From Lentzea sp. NEAU-D7 (GTDB lineage: Bacteria; Actinomycetota; Actinomycetes; Mycobacteriales; Pseudonocardiaceae), in assembly GCF_026242055.1 (NCBI RefSeq), contig NZ_JAPJDL010000038.1, positions 1 through 64,000 on the forward strand: a stretch of 64,000 nt of DNA, written 5' to 3'. The translations under genes were made by a program, and so were the position numbers. This document shows, one piece after another, positions 35,372 to 45,369 of this stretch (position 1 is the stretch's first letter; each line of letters starts with the position of its first letter). A model generated the notes under the pieces. That model saw nothing but the letters and a program-made list of their open reading frames with translations, did not search any database and was not told the origin of the DNA.

Positions 35372-36232
35372 CTACTGCCCGCCGGTCTGCGGGTTGTAGT
35401 CGGAGATCGAACCCCAGCGCCCGACGGGGATCACGATCACGCGGGCCTTGCCCACGACGTTGTCGATCGGGATCGCGCCGTCGGCGGGCGTCGGGTCGCC
35501 GTGCTTGCGCGAGTCCGACGAGTTGTTGCGGTTGTCGCCCATCACCCACAGCTTGCCCGCGGGGACGGTGACCTTCTCGAACGAGTCCTGCTGGCGGGGG
35601 CCGCCGCCGAAGTTCAGGTACGGCTCGTCCAGCGGCTTGCCGTCGACGAGGACGCGGCCCTGTTCGTCGCAGCACTCGACGGTCTGGCCGCCGACGGCGA
35701 TGACGCGCTTGATGAAGTCCGTGCCGCTGGGCTCGGAGAGGTTCACCATCGAACCGAGGTCCTGCAGCGTGCCGACCACGAAGTTCGGGGGCTGCTTGCC
35801 ACCGGTCCAGTTCGGCGGGCCGCGGAAGACGATGACGTCGCCGGGGCGCGGGTCGTTGAACAGGTACGTGATCTTCTCGACCAGCACCTTGTCGTTCACG
35901 CAGCCCGTGCAGCCGTGCAGCGTCGTCTCCATCGAGGCCGATGGGATGACGAACACGCGCGCGACGAACGTCTGGATGACGACGGTCAGCAGCAGCGCGA
36001 CGCTGAAGATGACCAGCAGCTCTTTCCAGAACGGCTGCTTCTTCTTCGGCTTCTTCTTGTGGAACCTGGGCGCCGGGTCGTCCTCGTAGGCGGAGGAACG
36101 CGACGAGCGGTCCTCGTACGACGAAGCGGACGAACCGGACGTCGAGAAGCGCGACGTGGGTTCGGGGCCGTCTCCGGAGGGAGGGGTCGTCTCCCAGGTC
36201 GACGAAGAATCGTCGTTCACGCGATGACTCAC
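35372..36232 (-). CDS. lepB: Signal peptidase I
   Basis: 286 aa from GTG after AAGGTGGG. A Ser-rich and Lys-rich cytoplasmic tail of about 70 residues, one membrane helix (about 71-94), catalytic Ser100 in IPSASMETTL and general-base Lys175 in FIKRVIAVGG, plus the GDNRNNSSDSR box near the end. It removes signal peptides of Sec and Tat substrates outside the membrane. The cytoplasmic tail is longer than in E. coli LepB. It follows mprAB in the same direction with only 9 bp spacing, so co-transcription is likely. Confidence 0.95.
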   Translation of the reverse strand: MSHRVNDDSSSTWETTPPSGDGPEPTSRFSTSGSSASSYEDRSSRSSAYEDDPAPRFHKKKPKKKQPFWKELLVIFSVALLLTVVIQTFVARVFVIPSASMETTLHGCTGCVNDKVLVEKITYLFNDPRPGDVIVFRGPPNWTGGKQPPNFVVGTLQDLGSMVNLSEPSGTDFIKRVIAVGGQTVECCDEQGRVLVDGKPLDEPYLNFGGGPRQQDSFEKVTVPAGKLWVMGDNRNNSSDSRKHGDPTPADGAIPIDNVVGKARVIVIPVGRWGSISDYNPQTGGQ

Positions 36233-36241
36233 ATGCCCACC

Positions 36242-37627
36242 TTACGGACGTCCGGGTAGGCGCAACGTGAACAGGGCCCCGCCCTCGGGGGCTCTGCCCG
36301 CCGTGGCCGTGCCGCCGTGCCGTTGCGCGACCTGCTTGACGATGGCGAGTCCGAGACCGGAACCCGGCAGGGTCCGCGCCTCGGTCGAACGGTAGAACCG
36401 CTCGAAAACGTGAGGTAGATCGGCGTCCGCGATGCCGGGACCCGCGTCCGCGACCTCCACCACGGCGCTGCCGTCGCCGATCTGACGGAGGTTCAGCCGC
36501 ACCGCCGAGCCCGCGGGACTGAACTTCACCGCGTTGTCGAGCAGGTTCAGCACCGCGCGTTCCAGGGCGCTGGAATCACCCAGAAGTGTCCACGGTTGCA
36601 GCTGCACGTCGAACGTGACGTTCGAGGCGCGGCGGCGCGCGCGGTCCAGCGACCGCTCCACCACCTCGTGCAGGTCGACCGGTTCGTGGATGACCTGCGG
36701 CGCGTCCTCGCGGGCCAGTTCGACCAGGTCGCCGATGAGCGTGGTCAGCTCGTCGATCTGGGCGCGCACGTCCGCCTGGATCTCCGTCTTGTCCTCCTGG
36801 GACAACGTCGGGGCGTCCGGGCGTTCCGAGGCGAGCAGCAGCTCCAGGTTCGTGCGCATGGACGTCAGCGGCGTGCGCAGCTCGTGGCCCGCGTCGGCGA
36901 CCAGGCGGCGTTGCCGTTCCTGGGACTCGGCGACGGCGCCGAGCATCGCGTTGAAGCTGTGCGTCAGCCGCGCCAGCTCGTCGTCGCCCGCGACCGGGAT
37001 CGGGGTCAGGTCACCCGTGTTCGTGACGCGTTCGGTGGCTTCGGTGAGCCGCTGCACGGGCCGCAGACTCGTACGTGCCACGGCCGTGCCCGCGATGGCC
37101 GCGAGCAGCACGCCGGCGCCGCCGATCAGCAGCAGGACCACGCTGAGCTTCGCGAGCGTCGTCCGCTGCGGCACCATCGACTGGGCGATGATGATCGCCT
37201 GGCCCGGCTGGTACGCGACGGCGATGACCCGCGTCTCGGTCTTGTGGTCGGTCCAGATGACCTCGGGCCGGTCGCCGTCCGCGACGTCCCAGGCCTCCTG
37301 GACGCTGGGCGGCGGGGTGGAGTCCTTCGGGTAGATGATCTTCCCGGGGTCCGCCAGCAGCACGCCCATCTTCACGTCGCCCGCCGCGAGGAACGCCGCC
37401 GGGTAGTTCGCGACCTCGTCCGGCGTGGTGACCTTCGTGCCGTTCGCCACCGTGGCGGCCCGCTGGCGCAGGCCGTCGTCGAGGGCGTCGTACGTGCTCT
37501 TGCGGACGACCATGTACGCACCGAGAGACACCAGCGCGACTGCTCCGGCGACGCAGAAGGCCGCGAGCCAGGTGACGCGCGCCCGCAACGACGCCCGTTG
37601 CAGACGTCCCTGTGGTTCAACGATCAC
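36242..37627 (-). CDS. mprB: MprB-like sensor histidine kinase
   Basis: 461 aa from a GTG overlapping the mprA stop (GTGA). TM1 (about 17-41), an external domain of about 115 residues, TM2 (about 160-183), HAMP, HisKA with His248 in [13 protein letters not shown], and HATPase with [17 protein letters not shown] and [11 protein letters not shown]. Together with the following description of mprA it matches the mycobacterial MprAB envelope-stress system. Unlike in mycobacteria, the htrA/pepD gene is not adjacent. Confidence 0.9.
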   Translation of the reverse strand: MIVEPQGRLQRASLRARVTWLAAFCVAGAVALVSLGAYMVVRKSTYDALDDGLRQRAATVANGTKVTTPDEVANYPAAFLAAGDVKMGVLLADPGKIIYPKDSTPPPSVQEAWDVADGDRPEVIWTDHKTETRVIAVAYQPGQAIIIAQSMVPQRTTLAKLSVVLLLIGGAGVLLAAIAGTAVARTSLRPVQRLTEATERVTNTGDLTPIPVAGDDELARLTHSFNAMLGAVAESQERQRRLVADAGHELRTPLTSMRTNLELLLASERPDAPTLSQEDKTEIQADVRAQIDELTTLIGDLVELAREDAPQVIHEPVDLHEVVERSLDRARRRASNVTFDVQLQPWTLLGDSSALERAVLNLLDNAVKFSPAGSAVRLNLRQIGDGSAVVEVADAGPGIADADLPHVFERFYRSTEARTLPGSGLGLAIVKQVAQRHGGTATAGRAPEGGALFTLRLPGRP

Positions 37628-38319
37628 GGAGGGGTCTCCCGCAGGACGTAGCCCACCCCGCGCACCGTGTGGATCAGCCTCGGCTCGCCCTCCAGCTCCG
37701 TCTTGCGGCGCAGGTATCCCACGTAGACCTCGAGAGCGTTGCCCGATGTCGGGAAGTCGTATCCCCACACGTCCTCCAGGATGCGGCTGCGGGTGAGCAC
37801 CTGGCGCGGGTGCGCCAGCAGGAGCTCGAGCAGCGCGAACTCGGTGCGGGTGAGACTGATCGGACGCTCGCCGCGGCGGACGTCCCTGGTGGACGGGTCC
37901 AGCTCCAGGTCGGCGAACTTCAGCACGGCGGCGGACTGCTTGGCCGCGTCGTCGTCGTGGGCGGCCCTGCGCAGCAGCGCGCGCAACCGGGCCAGCAACT
38001 CCTCCAGCGCGAACGGCTTGGGCAGGTAGTCGTCGGCGCCGGCGTCCAGCCCGGACACCCGGTCGCTCACGGCGTCGCGTGCGGTCAGCACGAGGATCGG
38101 CAGGTCGTCACCGGTGCTGCGCAGCCTGCGGCACACCTCGAGGCCGTCGAGGCGGGGCATCATCACGTCGAGCACCATCGCGTCCGGCCTGGCGGCGGTC
38201 ACCGACTCCAGGGCCTGCATGCCGTCTCCGGCAGTCTCGACCTGGTAGCCGTTGAACTGCAGCGAGCGGCGGAGTGACTCCCGGACCGCCCGATCGTCAT
38301 CGACAACGAGGATGCGCAT
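37624..38319 (-). CDS. mprA: MprA-like response regulator
   Basis: 231 aa, ATG start. Receiver with [15 protein letters not shown], Asp51 ([14 protein letters not shown]) and [16 protein letters not shown]. The winged helix ends [18 protein letters not shown]. Long stretches are, from memory, nearly identical to M. tuberculosis MprA, which controls sigE, sigB and pepD under envelope stress. It heads an mprA-mprB-lepB transcript. Confidence 0.93.
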   Translation of the reverse strand: MRILVVDDDRAVRESLRRSLQFNGYQVETAGDGMQALESVTAARPDAMVLDVMMPRLDGLEVCRRLRSTGDDLPILVLTARDAVSDRVSGLDAGADDYLPKPFALEELLARLRALLRRAAHDDDAAKQSAAVLKFADLELDPSTRDVRRGERPISLTRTEFALLELLLAHPRQVLTRSRILEDVWGYDFPTSGNALEVYVGYLRRKTELEGEPRLIHTVRGVGYVLRETPP

Positions 38320-38400
38320 GGGGGCAGTCTTGCCGAGGGATCTGAGAAGTGCCTGAGAAGGGCCCTAACTGCAGGTGTGAGTACTGCGTTAGTTTCCCGG

Positions 38401-39012
38401 CTAGCCCTCCAGGCCCCTGGCGACGGGCGCGTTCCACTTCCGCCAGAGCGCGATCAGCCTGATGGTGATGATCAGCGACGCACCGGTCAGCGAGACCAGG
38501 CCCTTCGGCAGCCCTGCCCATTCGCCCAGCGCCACGACGACCGCGCCGCACAGCGCTGCCACGGCGTAGATCTCTCTCTTCAGGACCAGAGGGATCTCAC
38601 GGAGGAGCACGTCACGGACCGCGCCACCACCGATCCCCGTCGTCATGCCGATGAGGCACGCCGCGTAAGGGGTCGCGCCAAGAGCCAACGCCGTCGAGGT
38701 GCCGGACGTGACGAACAGGCCGAGGCCCACGGCGTCGAGCAGCAGCACGCTGCGGCGGAGCTTGGCGACGTGCGGGTGGAACCAGAAGACGATCAGGCCC
38801 GTACCACCCGCGACCAGCAGGTACGGCCAGTTCCGCAGGCTCGTCGGCGGGTGCACGCCGAGCAGCACGTCGCGGATGATGCCGCCGCCCAGCGCCGTGG
38901 TGAGCGCCAGGATGATCACGCCGAACACGTCGAGGCGAGCGCGGACCGCGGCCACCGCTCCGGAGGCGGCGAAGACCGCGAGACCGATCAACTCCAGGAC
39001 GACGAGCAGCAC
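38401..39012 (-). CDS. TRIC-type cation channel (UPF0126)
   Basis: 203 aa from GTG. Seven membrane helices in two similar halves, each with the Gly-rich motif GGGIIRDVLL (first) and GGGAVRDVLL (second), the signature of prokaryotic TRIC trimeric potassium channels. It stands alone on the minus strand between mprA and a nucleotidyltransferase gene. Confidence 0.92.
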   Translation of the reverse strand: MLLVVLELIGLAVFAASGAVAAVRARLDVFGVIILALTTALGGGIIRDVLLGVHPPTSLRNWPYLLVAGGTGLIVFWFHPHVAKLRRSVLLLDAVGLGLFVTSGTSTALALGATPYAACLIGMTTGIGGGAVRDVLLREIPLVLKREIYAVAALCGAVVVALGEWAGLPKGLVSLTGASLIITIRLIALWRKWNAPVARGLEG

Positions 39013-39033
39013 GAACGCAGAGACTAGTGCTGG

Positions 39034-40017
39034 TCAGCGGGGCGGCGCCGCGCGGCGGTAACCGGCGTCCAGCCGCCCGCCCGCGGACACCAGGACGGCC
39101 TCCACGACGGCGATGAACCGCTCGGCGCCCTCGCCCCGCACCAACGCCCGGTAGGCGTCCACGAGCTCGTCCTCCTTGGCGTCGCGCAGCCGGCGCAGCA
39201 GCCACTTGCCGTGCCCGAGCCACCGGTTCTGCATGACGAGCGCGAGCTCTCCCGCGCAGCTCAGCAGCCGTGCCGCGACGAACAGGCGCTCGTCCTCGTC
39301 CCGTGCGCCGATCAGGTCCTCGAGCAGGTCCGTGGTGCCGTAGCGGCGGTCCTCCAGCTCGGTGGCGGTCGCGAGAGGAGGGCCCGCGTCGAGCAGGACG
39401 CGTGCCTCGGACCTCATGCGCTGACCGGTGCCGTCGGCGTCGAGCATGAGGAACCCCTCGGCGCACATGTTCAGCAACGGAGGGCGCCGGCCCTCGGTGT
39501 CACGGGCCACGAAGTCCTGGAACGACTCGATCGTGTGACAGAACAGCTCGACCGGCCAGCCGCGGTACCGCAGCGTCTCGCGGAACGCGCCGGGAAGGTC
39601 GTCGACGATCACGACGATGTCCAGGTCGGAGTTCGCCGTGTAGTTGCCCGCCGCCACGCTGCCGCCGAGGAACGCCGCCCTCGCGAGCGGGTACTTGACG
39701 TCGAGGAAGTCCCGCGCGACCTGCACCGGGTCCTTGTCCCAGTCCAGCGGGTGGCCGGTGACGTAGTAGTCCTGCTCGGGGTCCAGCGGGCCCAGCACGT
39801 GCTCGACGCGCGGCCGGATCGCGGGGAGCACCTCGTGGAGGTCCACCAGCCACGGGTTGTCCTCGGCGTCGAAGAACGGCCTGATCGCCAGGAACTGGGC
39901 TCGTGAGATCTCCCGCACGCTGACCGGTGACCCGCTGCGCCGCTTCGCGTAGCCCTTCAGGCGCCAACCCATGTTGTCGCCGTAGGCATGCCTGACCTCG
40001 TCCTGGTCCCCTGCCAT
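39034..40017 (-). CDS. Nucleotidyltransferase-domain protein
   Basis: 327 aa. The core GGSVAAGNYTANSDLDIVVIVDD contains the pol-beta motif GS-x(n)-SDLD, with a third acidic residue probably in the VELFCHTIE strand. A helical C-terminal domain (about 200-320) resembles those of aminoglycoside/RelA-unrelated minimal nucleotidyltransferases. A leading region (about 1-110) is unusual for the family. The substrate is unknown, perhaps a small molecule or a protein. Confidence 0.75.
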   Translation of the reverse strand: MAGDQDEVRHAYGDNMGWRLKGYAKRRSGSPVSVREISRAQFLAIRPFFDAEDNPWLVDLHEVLPAIRPRVEHVLGPLDPEQDYYVTGHPLDWDKDPVQVARDFLDVKYPLARAAFLGGSVAAGNYTANSDLDIVVIVDDLPGAFRETLRYRGWPVELFCHTIESFQDFVARDTEGRRPPLLNMCAEGFLMLDADGTGQRMRSEARVLLDAGPPLATATELEDRRYGTTDLLEDLIGARDEDERLFVAARLLSCAGELALVMQNRWLGHGKWLLRRLRDAKEDELVDAYRALVRGEGAERFIAVVEAVLVSAGGRLDAGYRRAAPPR

Positions 40018-40071
40018 CCGTCCATTGTGACCGACGCACAGGTGGGAGTCCCGTGATGAAACACCCGTTCG

Positions 40072-41235
40072 TCAGAAGAAGTCCGCGAGCCGGGGTGTGC
40101 CGGGCGAGGCGGTGAGCTGGTCGAGCACCACCGCGTCGGCCGGGTCGCCCTCCAGCAAACCCGCACGTCGCAACGCATGCGTGTTCTGCGCGCCGGAGAA
40201 CCACGGTCCGAGCGCCCGTGCGTGCAACCGCACCGCGCCCGTACCACCTGGTTCGACGCGCACGGAGCCGTCCTCCACGACGAGGCGCTGCAGACCCGCG
40301 TGCCACGGCGCGTGGTCGTCGACGACCTCCAGGTCCACTGCTGCGTTCGCGAGGCGCGGCCAGCCCCGCGCGGCCACGGCGGCGGGCAGGTCGACCACGC
40401 GTTGCATCCACGTCGAGGTCCACACGGAGTAGCGCAACGGCGTACCGCCCAGGAGGTTCACCGTCGCCGGGTCGGTGATCCGCAGGTCGACGGCTTCGAG
40501 GAGGCCCGCCCACGACGCCAGCGACGCGAGCAGGGTGAGCTGGGCCTCGACGTCGACGCCGATGAGGTCGTGCACCTTGAGCCGGCCCATGTCACCGCCG
40601 GGCTCGCGGGTGGCCGTCAGGTAGCCGCGCAGGCCGTTCGGGCCGGGCAGCACGCTGACCAGGTCCATCTCCAGGACCTTGTCCAGCTCGAACCGCGGCG
40701 GCCTGCGGTCGGCCATGCCGTCGATCGTCCGCGCCACCTCGAGGTAGCACTCGTGCAGGGCCGGGAGGTCGCTCTTCTCCGCCGGGCGCGAGGGAATCGG
40801 CTCGGCGGGTTTCGGAACGGAGAGCAGCCTGTCCATCGGCAGCTCGACCCACTCGAAGACCCCGGCGCGTTCCCAGCCGCGGCGCCGGTACAGCGTCGGC
40901 ACGGTCGCGTAGAGCGCCGAGAGCGGCTGGCCGTGCTCGCGCATCGTGGTGAGCGCGGCGTCGAGCAGCGCGTTCGCGATTCCGCGGCCGCGGTAGGCCC
41001 CGTCGACGGCGACGCCGCCGATCCCGCCCATGGGAACCGCGGCGCCGCCGTAGAACTGCGCGTAGGAGCCGATGCCGAGCACACCCGCGACCCGGCCGTC
41101 GATCTCGGCGAGCAGCCCGTGCGAACCCGGCCTGAGCAGCGGCCCCGACGGCTTGGTCCCGTTGAACGCGACCTTGCGGAGCCGGAACACGGCGTCGCGG
41201 TCGTCCTCGGTGAACTCGCGGATGTGCACGGACAC
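40072..41235 (-). CDS. Eis-family N-acetyltransferase
   Basis: 387 aa from GTG. An N-terminal GNAT domain with VAVDGAYRGRGIANALLDAAL (acetyl-CoA loop), a second GNAT-like domain, and a C-terminal SCP2-like domain ending in DFF; the terminal Phe carboxylate is the catalytic base in Eis enzymes. The hexameric family acetylates multiple amines of aminoglycosides or lysines of proteins. The three-part architecture and length match the family. Confidence 0.9.
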   Translation of the reverse strand: MSVHIREFTEDDRDAVFRLRKVAFNGTKPSGPLLRPGSHGLLAEIDGRVAGVLGIGSYAQFYGGAAVPMGGIGGVAVDGAYRGRGIANALLDAALTTMREHGQPLSALYATVPTLYRRRGWERAGVFEWVELPMDRLLSVPKPAEPIPSRPAEKSDLPALHECYLEVARTIDGMADRRPPRFELDKVLEMDLVSVLPGPNGLRGYLTATREPGGDMGRLKVHDLIGVDVEAQLTLLASLASWAGLLEAVDLRITDPATVNLLGGTPLRYSVWTSTWMQRVVDLPAAVAARGWPRLANAAVDLEVVDDHAPWHAGLQRLVVEDGSVRVEPGGTGAVRLHARALGPWFSGAQNTHALRRAGLLEGDPADAVVLDQLTASPGTPRLADFF

Positions 41236-41239
41236 CTAT

Positions 41240-42051
<812 letters not shown>

Positions 42052-42055
<4 letters not shown>

Positions 42056-42369
42056 GAAACCACCTCGGCGCTGAACATGGCGACGAGCTCCATCCCGCCG
42101 ATCTCGGCGAGGTTGGCACCCGAGGTGGCCCATTCCGGCGACTGCAGGACGGCCTTGAACGCCTCATGGGACTCGAAGTACATCTCCGCGATCAGGTGCG
42201 GCTCGTTCTCACCGAGGAAGCCCGCCAGGAACACCTGCTGCACCTTGGCGACCTCGGCGCGGACCAGTCCGGGAACCGAGTTCACGATCGGCAGGTGCGA
42301 CTCGAAGTACTTCTGGTCGAAGCCCTCGGGGTCGGCGGGCTTCTTGTACAGCGCGATGTACTTGATCAT
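42052..42369 (-). CDS. EthD-family small protein
   Basis: 105 aa dimeric ferredoxin-like barrel: MIKYIALYKKPADPEGFDQKYF at the start and a HLPIV motif are typical EthD features (given in part). EthD proteins accompany oxidations but have no proven reaction of their own. Here it is the first gene of a two-gene transcript with a hydroxyacyl-CoA dehydrogenase. Confidence 0.88.
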
Positions 42370-42443
42370 GTGACACCATCCTCCTCGACTCGCCGAGCAC
42401 TGTAACGCCCAGGCCGCTCGCGGAGCTGAGGCACGATGGTGGG

Positions 42444-43091
42444 GTGCGGATCATCCTGCTGCGCCACGGACAGAGCCTCGGCAACGTCGACGAGCTCGCC
42501 TACTGCCGCATCCCCGACCACGCCCTCCCCCTCACCGAGACCGGCGAGGAGCAGGCGCGCGCGGCCGGTCCGGCGATCAAGACCCTGATCGGCGACGGCC
42601 CGGTCGCGGCCTACGTCTCCCCGTACACGAGGACGAGGCGGACGTTCGACCTGCTCGGGATCTCGGCGGAGCGGATCGTCACCGAGCCGAGGGTGCGCGA
42701 GCAGGACTGGGGCAACCTGCAGGACCCGGTGCAGCAGGAGGTGCTCAAGCACCAGCGGCACGCGTTCGGGCACTTCTTCTTCCGTTTGCCCAACGGCGAG
42801 TCCGGCGCGGACGTGGACGACCGGGTGGCGGCGTTCCTCGACGGCCTGGAAGTCCGGATGCACAAGGACGACGCGCATCCCAAGACGGTGCTGGTCGTGT
42901 CGCACGGCCTGACGATCAGGCTGCTCTGCCGCAGGCTCTTCGACTGGAGCATCGAGCTGTTCGAGTCACTGTCCAATCCGGACACGTGCGAGAACCGCGT
43001 GCTCGACCACGACGGCACGGGGTGGAGGCTGGACCGCCCTTTCGACCAGTGGCGCGACTCACCGGACGGAACGGTCCAGCGCCCCGTCTAG
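42444..43091 (+). CDS. Histidine phosphatase (phosphoglycerate mutase-like)
   Basis: 215 aa from GTG. LLRHGQS with catalytic His near residue 8, [11 protein letters not shown], the acid in REQDWGNLQ and the second His in [10 protein letters not shown] are all present. The branch acts on various phosphomonoesters; the substrate cannot be named. Its last four bases overlap the end of the convergent rpmF gene. Confidence 0.9.
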   Translation: MRIILLRHGQSLGNVDELAYCRIPDHALPLTETGEEQARAAGPAIKTLIGDGPVAAYVSPYTRTRRTFDLLGISAERIVTEPRVREQDWGNLQDPVQQEVLKHQRHAFGHFFFRLPNGESGADVDDRVAAFLDGLEVRMHKDDAHPKTVLVVSHGLTIRLLCRRLFDWSIELFESLSNPDTCENRVLDHDGTGWRLDRPFDQWRDSPDGTVQRPV

Positions 43092-43249
43092 ACGAGCCCG
43101 CGCTTGTAGGCGGCGACCAGCCGCCGGGGTACGAGCAGTTCCTTGCCGTCCAACGTGCGCACGCGCACCAGGTCCGGCGCGGTGGCCTTCCACTGCGCCC
43201 GGCGGTGACGGGTGTTGGACCTGGACGTCTTGCGCTTGGGAACGGCCAT
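43088..43249 (-). CDS. rpmF: 50S ribosomal protein L32, cysteine-free (C-minus) paralogue
   Basis: 53 aa. It begins [22 protein letters not shown] like every L32, but the CxxC pairs of the zinc-binding form are gone and the C-terminus is rewritten ([17 protein letters not shown]). C-minus paralogues replace zinc proteins in ribosomes when zinc is short. It is last in a cobW-like/rpmE/rpmF transcript; its ATG overlaps the rpmE stop by one base. Confidence 0.92.
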   Translation of the reverse strand: MAVPKRKTSRSNTRHRRAQWKATAPDLVRVRTLDGKELLVPRRLVAAYKRGLV

Positions 43250-43500
43250 CAGCGCTCTCGCTTTCCGTAGCGGCGGTTGAACTTCTCGACCCGGCCGGCG
43301 GTGTCCACCAGTCGTTGCGTGCCCGTCCAGAACGGGTGCGAGTCGGCGGTGATGTCGACGACCAGCAACGGGTAGGAGTTGCCGTCCTCCCACTCGATCG
43401 TCCTCGACGACGTCGCGGTCGAGCGGGTCAGGAACGACTTGCCGGTGGACGCGTCCTGGAAGACGACCGGGTGGTAGTCGGGGTGGATTCCGGGCTTCAT
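43249..43500 (-). CDS. rpmE2: 50S ribosomal protein L31 type B, cysteine-free
   Basis: 83 aa: [20 protein letters not shown] and [25 protein letters not shown] are type B hallmarks, without the four cysteines of type A. It is known from Bacillus and Streptomyces to replace zinc-binding L31 when zinc is limiting. The ATG overlaps the stop of the CobW-like gene (ATGA). Confidence 0.94.
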   Translation of the reverse strand: MKPGIHPDYHPVVFQDASTGKSFLTRSTATSSRTIEWEDGNSYPLLVVDITADSHPFWTGTQRLVDTAGRVEKFNRRYGKRER

Positions 43501-44381
43501 ATGGCCAGCTTTCGGATCGAGTCCACGAAGGACAGTTCGTCGTCGGTGAGCAGCGCTTCGGCGAACGCCGCGGTGATGGAGTCCGGCTCGCCCAGGGTGA
43601 TCGCCACGATCTGGGTGGTCCTGCCCCCGCGCGGCCCGCCCTCGCCGACGTGCATGCCGCAGCCCGCGGACTCCAGGTGCAGCGCGACGTCCGGCTCGTC
43701 CGCCACCCAGAGCCGGCCGCGCGAGCGCACGACCGTTCCGTCGAGCAACGAGTCGAGCGCGTCGTTCAGCCGCGCCGGGTGGAACGGCCGGTCCGCCGTG
43801 AAAACCGCTGTCGAGACACCGCATTCGGGCGTGAGGGGCATCAGCCGCGGCCGGGTGCTCCTGCGCACGACCACCGTCTCGGGCGTGCAGCGGTGTGCGC
43901 CCGGAGCGAGCCGGTCGAGCACGGCGAGCGTGCGTTCGTCCGCGTCTCCTTGCAGCACCAGCACGTCCGCGGCCTCGGCCTGCGCGACGACGACCTGCGC
44001 CACCGTCCGCTGGTCGCTGACCATCGACGCATCGCCCAGGGCGTCGTCCAGCCAGGTCGCCGCGTCGAGCACGGTGATCACGCACTCGACGTCGATGCCC
44101 AGCTTGCGGCGCACCGCGTCCGGTTCCAGCAACGGGTCCAGGTGCAGCACGACCTCGTGGCCCGCGAACGCCCCGAGCAGTTCGCGCAGGTCCTCCCGCA
44201 CGGTGCAGGACACGCAGCCGTGCAGCAGGTCGATGTCGGTCGCGATGCCGTCGACCCAGCGGCGGACGTGCGTTTCCGCAGCTACGTGACGCACGAGCAC
44301 CGAGCCGGGCCGGTCGCGCCACACCCGCACGGCGACGTCGTGGTCGACCAGCCCCGCCACCATAACGACAACGGTTTCCAT
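43497..44381 (-). CDS. CobW/YciC-like protein lacking the P-loop (possible Mrf-type ribosome factor)
   Basis: 294 aa, ATG at 44381. The overall CobW pattern is recognisable: an initial beta strand (TVVVMVAGL), the metal-binding GCVSC motif (Cys56, Cys59), [14 protein letters not shown], and a C-terminal CobW_C-like domain (residues about 185-275). But where CobW GTPases have GxLGAGKTT, this protein reads GLVDHDVAV, and the NKxD guanine motif is not found, so GTP hydrolysis is unlikely. It is first in a transcript with rpmE2 and rpmF, facing the other C-minus ribosomal genes across the candidate Zur site. In mycobacteria a CobW-annotated protein of the C-minus operon (Mrf) recruits the hibernation factor to C-minus ribosomes; a similar role fits here. 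Confidence 0.8.
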   Translation of the reverse strand: METVVVMVAGLVDHDVAVRVWRDRPGSVLVRHVAAETHVRRWVDGIATDIDLLHGCVSCTVREDLRELLGAFAGHEVVLHLDPLLEPDAVRRKLGIDVECVITVLDAATWLDDALGDASMVSDQRTVAQVVVAQAEAADVLVLQGDADERTLAVLDRLAPGAHRCTPETVVVRRSTRPRLMPLTPECGVSTAVFTADRPFHPARLNDALDSLLDGTVVRSRGRLWVADEPDVALHLESAGCGMHVGEGGPRGGRTTQIVAITLGEPDSITAAFAEALLTDDELSFVDSIRKLAI

Positions 44382-44396
44382 GTGAGGTACCGTAGA

Positions 44397-44416
44397 TGAA
44401 AACGAAAGTCGTTTCA
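44397..44416. promoter_or_regulatory. Candidate Zur box between the two zinc-starvation transcripts
   Basis: TGAAAACGAAAGTCGTTTCA, with perfect inner arms AAACGA-N3-TCGTTT, lies in the 62-bp gap between the divergent cobW-like and rpmB starts. It resembles, but does not exactly match, the actinobacterial Zur consensus (TGAAAATGATTTTCA). The gene content makes zinc repression by Zur the obvious control. Confidence 0.6.
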
Positions 44417-44443
44417 ATCTGAGTTCGTCTCCTGGAGGTACTC

Positions 44444-44674
44444 GTGCGCTGCCAGCTGACCGGCCGTGAGCCGGGCTTCGGCAACCGCGTCTCGCACTCG
44501 CAACGCAAGACGCGGCGCCGGTGGAACCCGAACGTCCAGCGCAAGCGGTACTTCGTGCCGTCGCTGAACAGGTTCGTGACGCTGACGCTGTCCGCGAAGG
44601 GCATCAAGATCGTCGACAAGATGGGCGTCGAGGCCGCCGTGGCCCGGCTCCGCGCGCAGGGGGTGAAGGTCTGA
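44444..44674 (+). CDS. rpmB2: 50S ribosomal protein L28, cysteine-free paralogue
   Basis: 76 aa from GTG, GGAGG 5 nt upstream. [24 protein letters not shown] is the L28 core; the zinc CxxC pairs are absent (a lone Cys3 remains) and the C-terminal half ([21 protein letters not shown]) matches C-minus L28 of mycobacteria. It is first in rpmB2-rpmG2-rpsN2-rpsR2. Confidence 0.94.
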   Translation: MRCQLTGREPGFGNRVSHSQRKTRRRWNPNVQRKRYFVPSLNRFVTLTLSAKGIKIVDKMGVEAAVARLRAQGVKV

Positions 44675-44841
44675 TGGCCAAGAGCACCGACGTGCGGCCG
44701 ATCATCAAGATGAGGTCGACCGCGGGAACCGGCTACACCTACGTGACCCGCAAGAACCGCCGCAACGACCCGGACCGGATGGTGCTGCGCAAGTACGACC
44801 CGGTGGCGCGCAGGCACGTCGAGTTCAAAGAGGAGCGCTGA
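44674..44841 (+). CDS. rpmG2: 50S ribosomal protein L33, cysteine-free paralogue
   Basis: 55 aa: [21 protein letters not shown] and [15 protein letters not shown], no cysteines. ATG overlaps the rpmB2 stop by one base. Confidence 0.94.
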   Translation: MAKSTDVRPIIKMRSTAGTGYTYVTRKNRRNDPDRMVLRKYDPVARRHVEFKEER

Positions 44842-44845
44842 GGAC

Positions 44846-45139
44846 GTGGCGAAGAAGTCGAAGATCGCCGCGGACCTCCGCAGGCGCGAGGTCGTGGCGC
44901 GCTGTGCGCAGCGGCGGGCCGAGCTCAAGGAGATGCTGCGGCACCCGGAGACGCGCGCGGAGGCGTTGCGGGGCCTGCAGAAGCTGCCTCGGGACGCCTC
45001 ACCCACCCGGCTGCGCAACCGCGACGTCGTGGACGGACGGCCGCGTGCCTACAACCGCAAGTTCGGTCTGTCCCGCGTCCGGCTGAGGGAGATGGCCCAC
45101 CGCGGTGAGCTGCCCGGCGTCTCGAAGGCGAGCTGGTGA
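44846..45139 (+). CDS. rpsN2: 30S ribosomal protein S14, zinc-free long form
   Basis: 97 aa from GTG. The long S14 form without the CxxC...CxxC of the 61-residue zinc form; [22 protein letters not shown] is the conserved C-terminus (in part). It replaces zinc-dependent S14 in zinc limitation. Confidence 0.94.
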   Translation: MAKKSKIAADLRRREVVARCAQRRAELKEMLRHPETRAEALRGLQKLPRDASPTRLRNRDVVDGRPRAYNRKFGLSRVRLREMAHRGELPGVSKASW

Positions 45140-45369
45140 TGCGCGAGAAGAGGCCGCTCAAGCGCAGGCAGAACCTGCTCGCGAAGGAGGGCGTGACCGT
45201 CGTCGACTGGAAGGACGTCACGCTCCTGCGCAAGTTCCTCTCGGACCGGGGCAAGATCCGGTCGCGCCGGGTGACCGGCCTGACGCCGCAACAGCAGCGC
45301 CAGGTCGCCACGGCGATCAAGAACGCGCGGGAGATGGCCCTGCTGCCGTACCCGTCACAAGCGCGATGA
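45139..45369 (+). CDS. rpsR2: 30S ribosomal protein S18 paralogue
   Basis: 76 aa. ATG at 45139 overlaps the rpsN2 stop by one base; a GTG at 45136 is equally placed. [19 protein letters not shown] and the [29 protein letters not shown] block are S18 hallmarks (in part). The N-terminal cysteine of the zinc-associated S18 is missing. It ends the C-minus operon; a GC-rich hairpin follows. Confidence 0.93.
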   Translation: MREKRPLKRRQNLLAKEGVTVVDWKDVTLLRKFLSDRGKIRSRRVTGLTPQQQRQVATAIKNAREMALLPYPSQAR

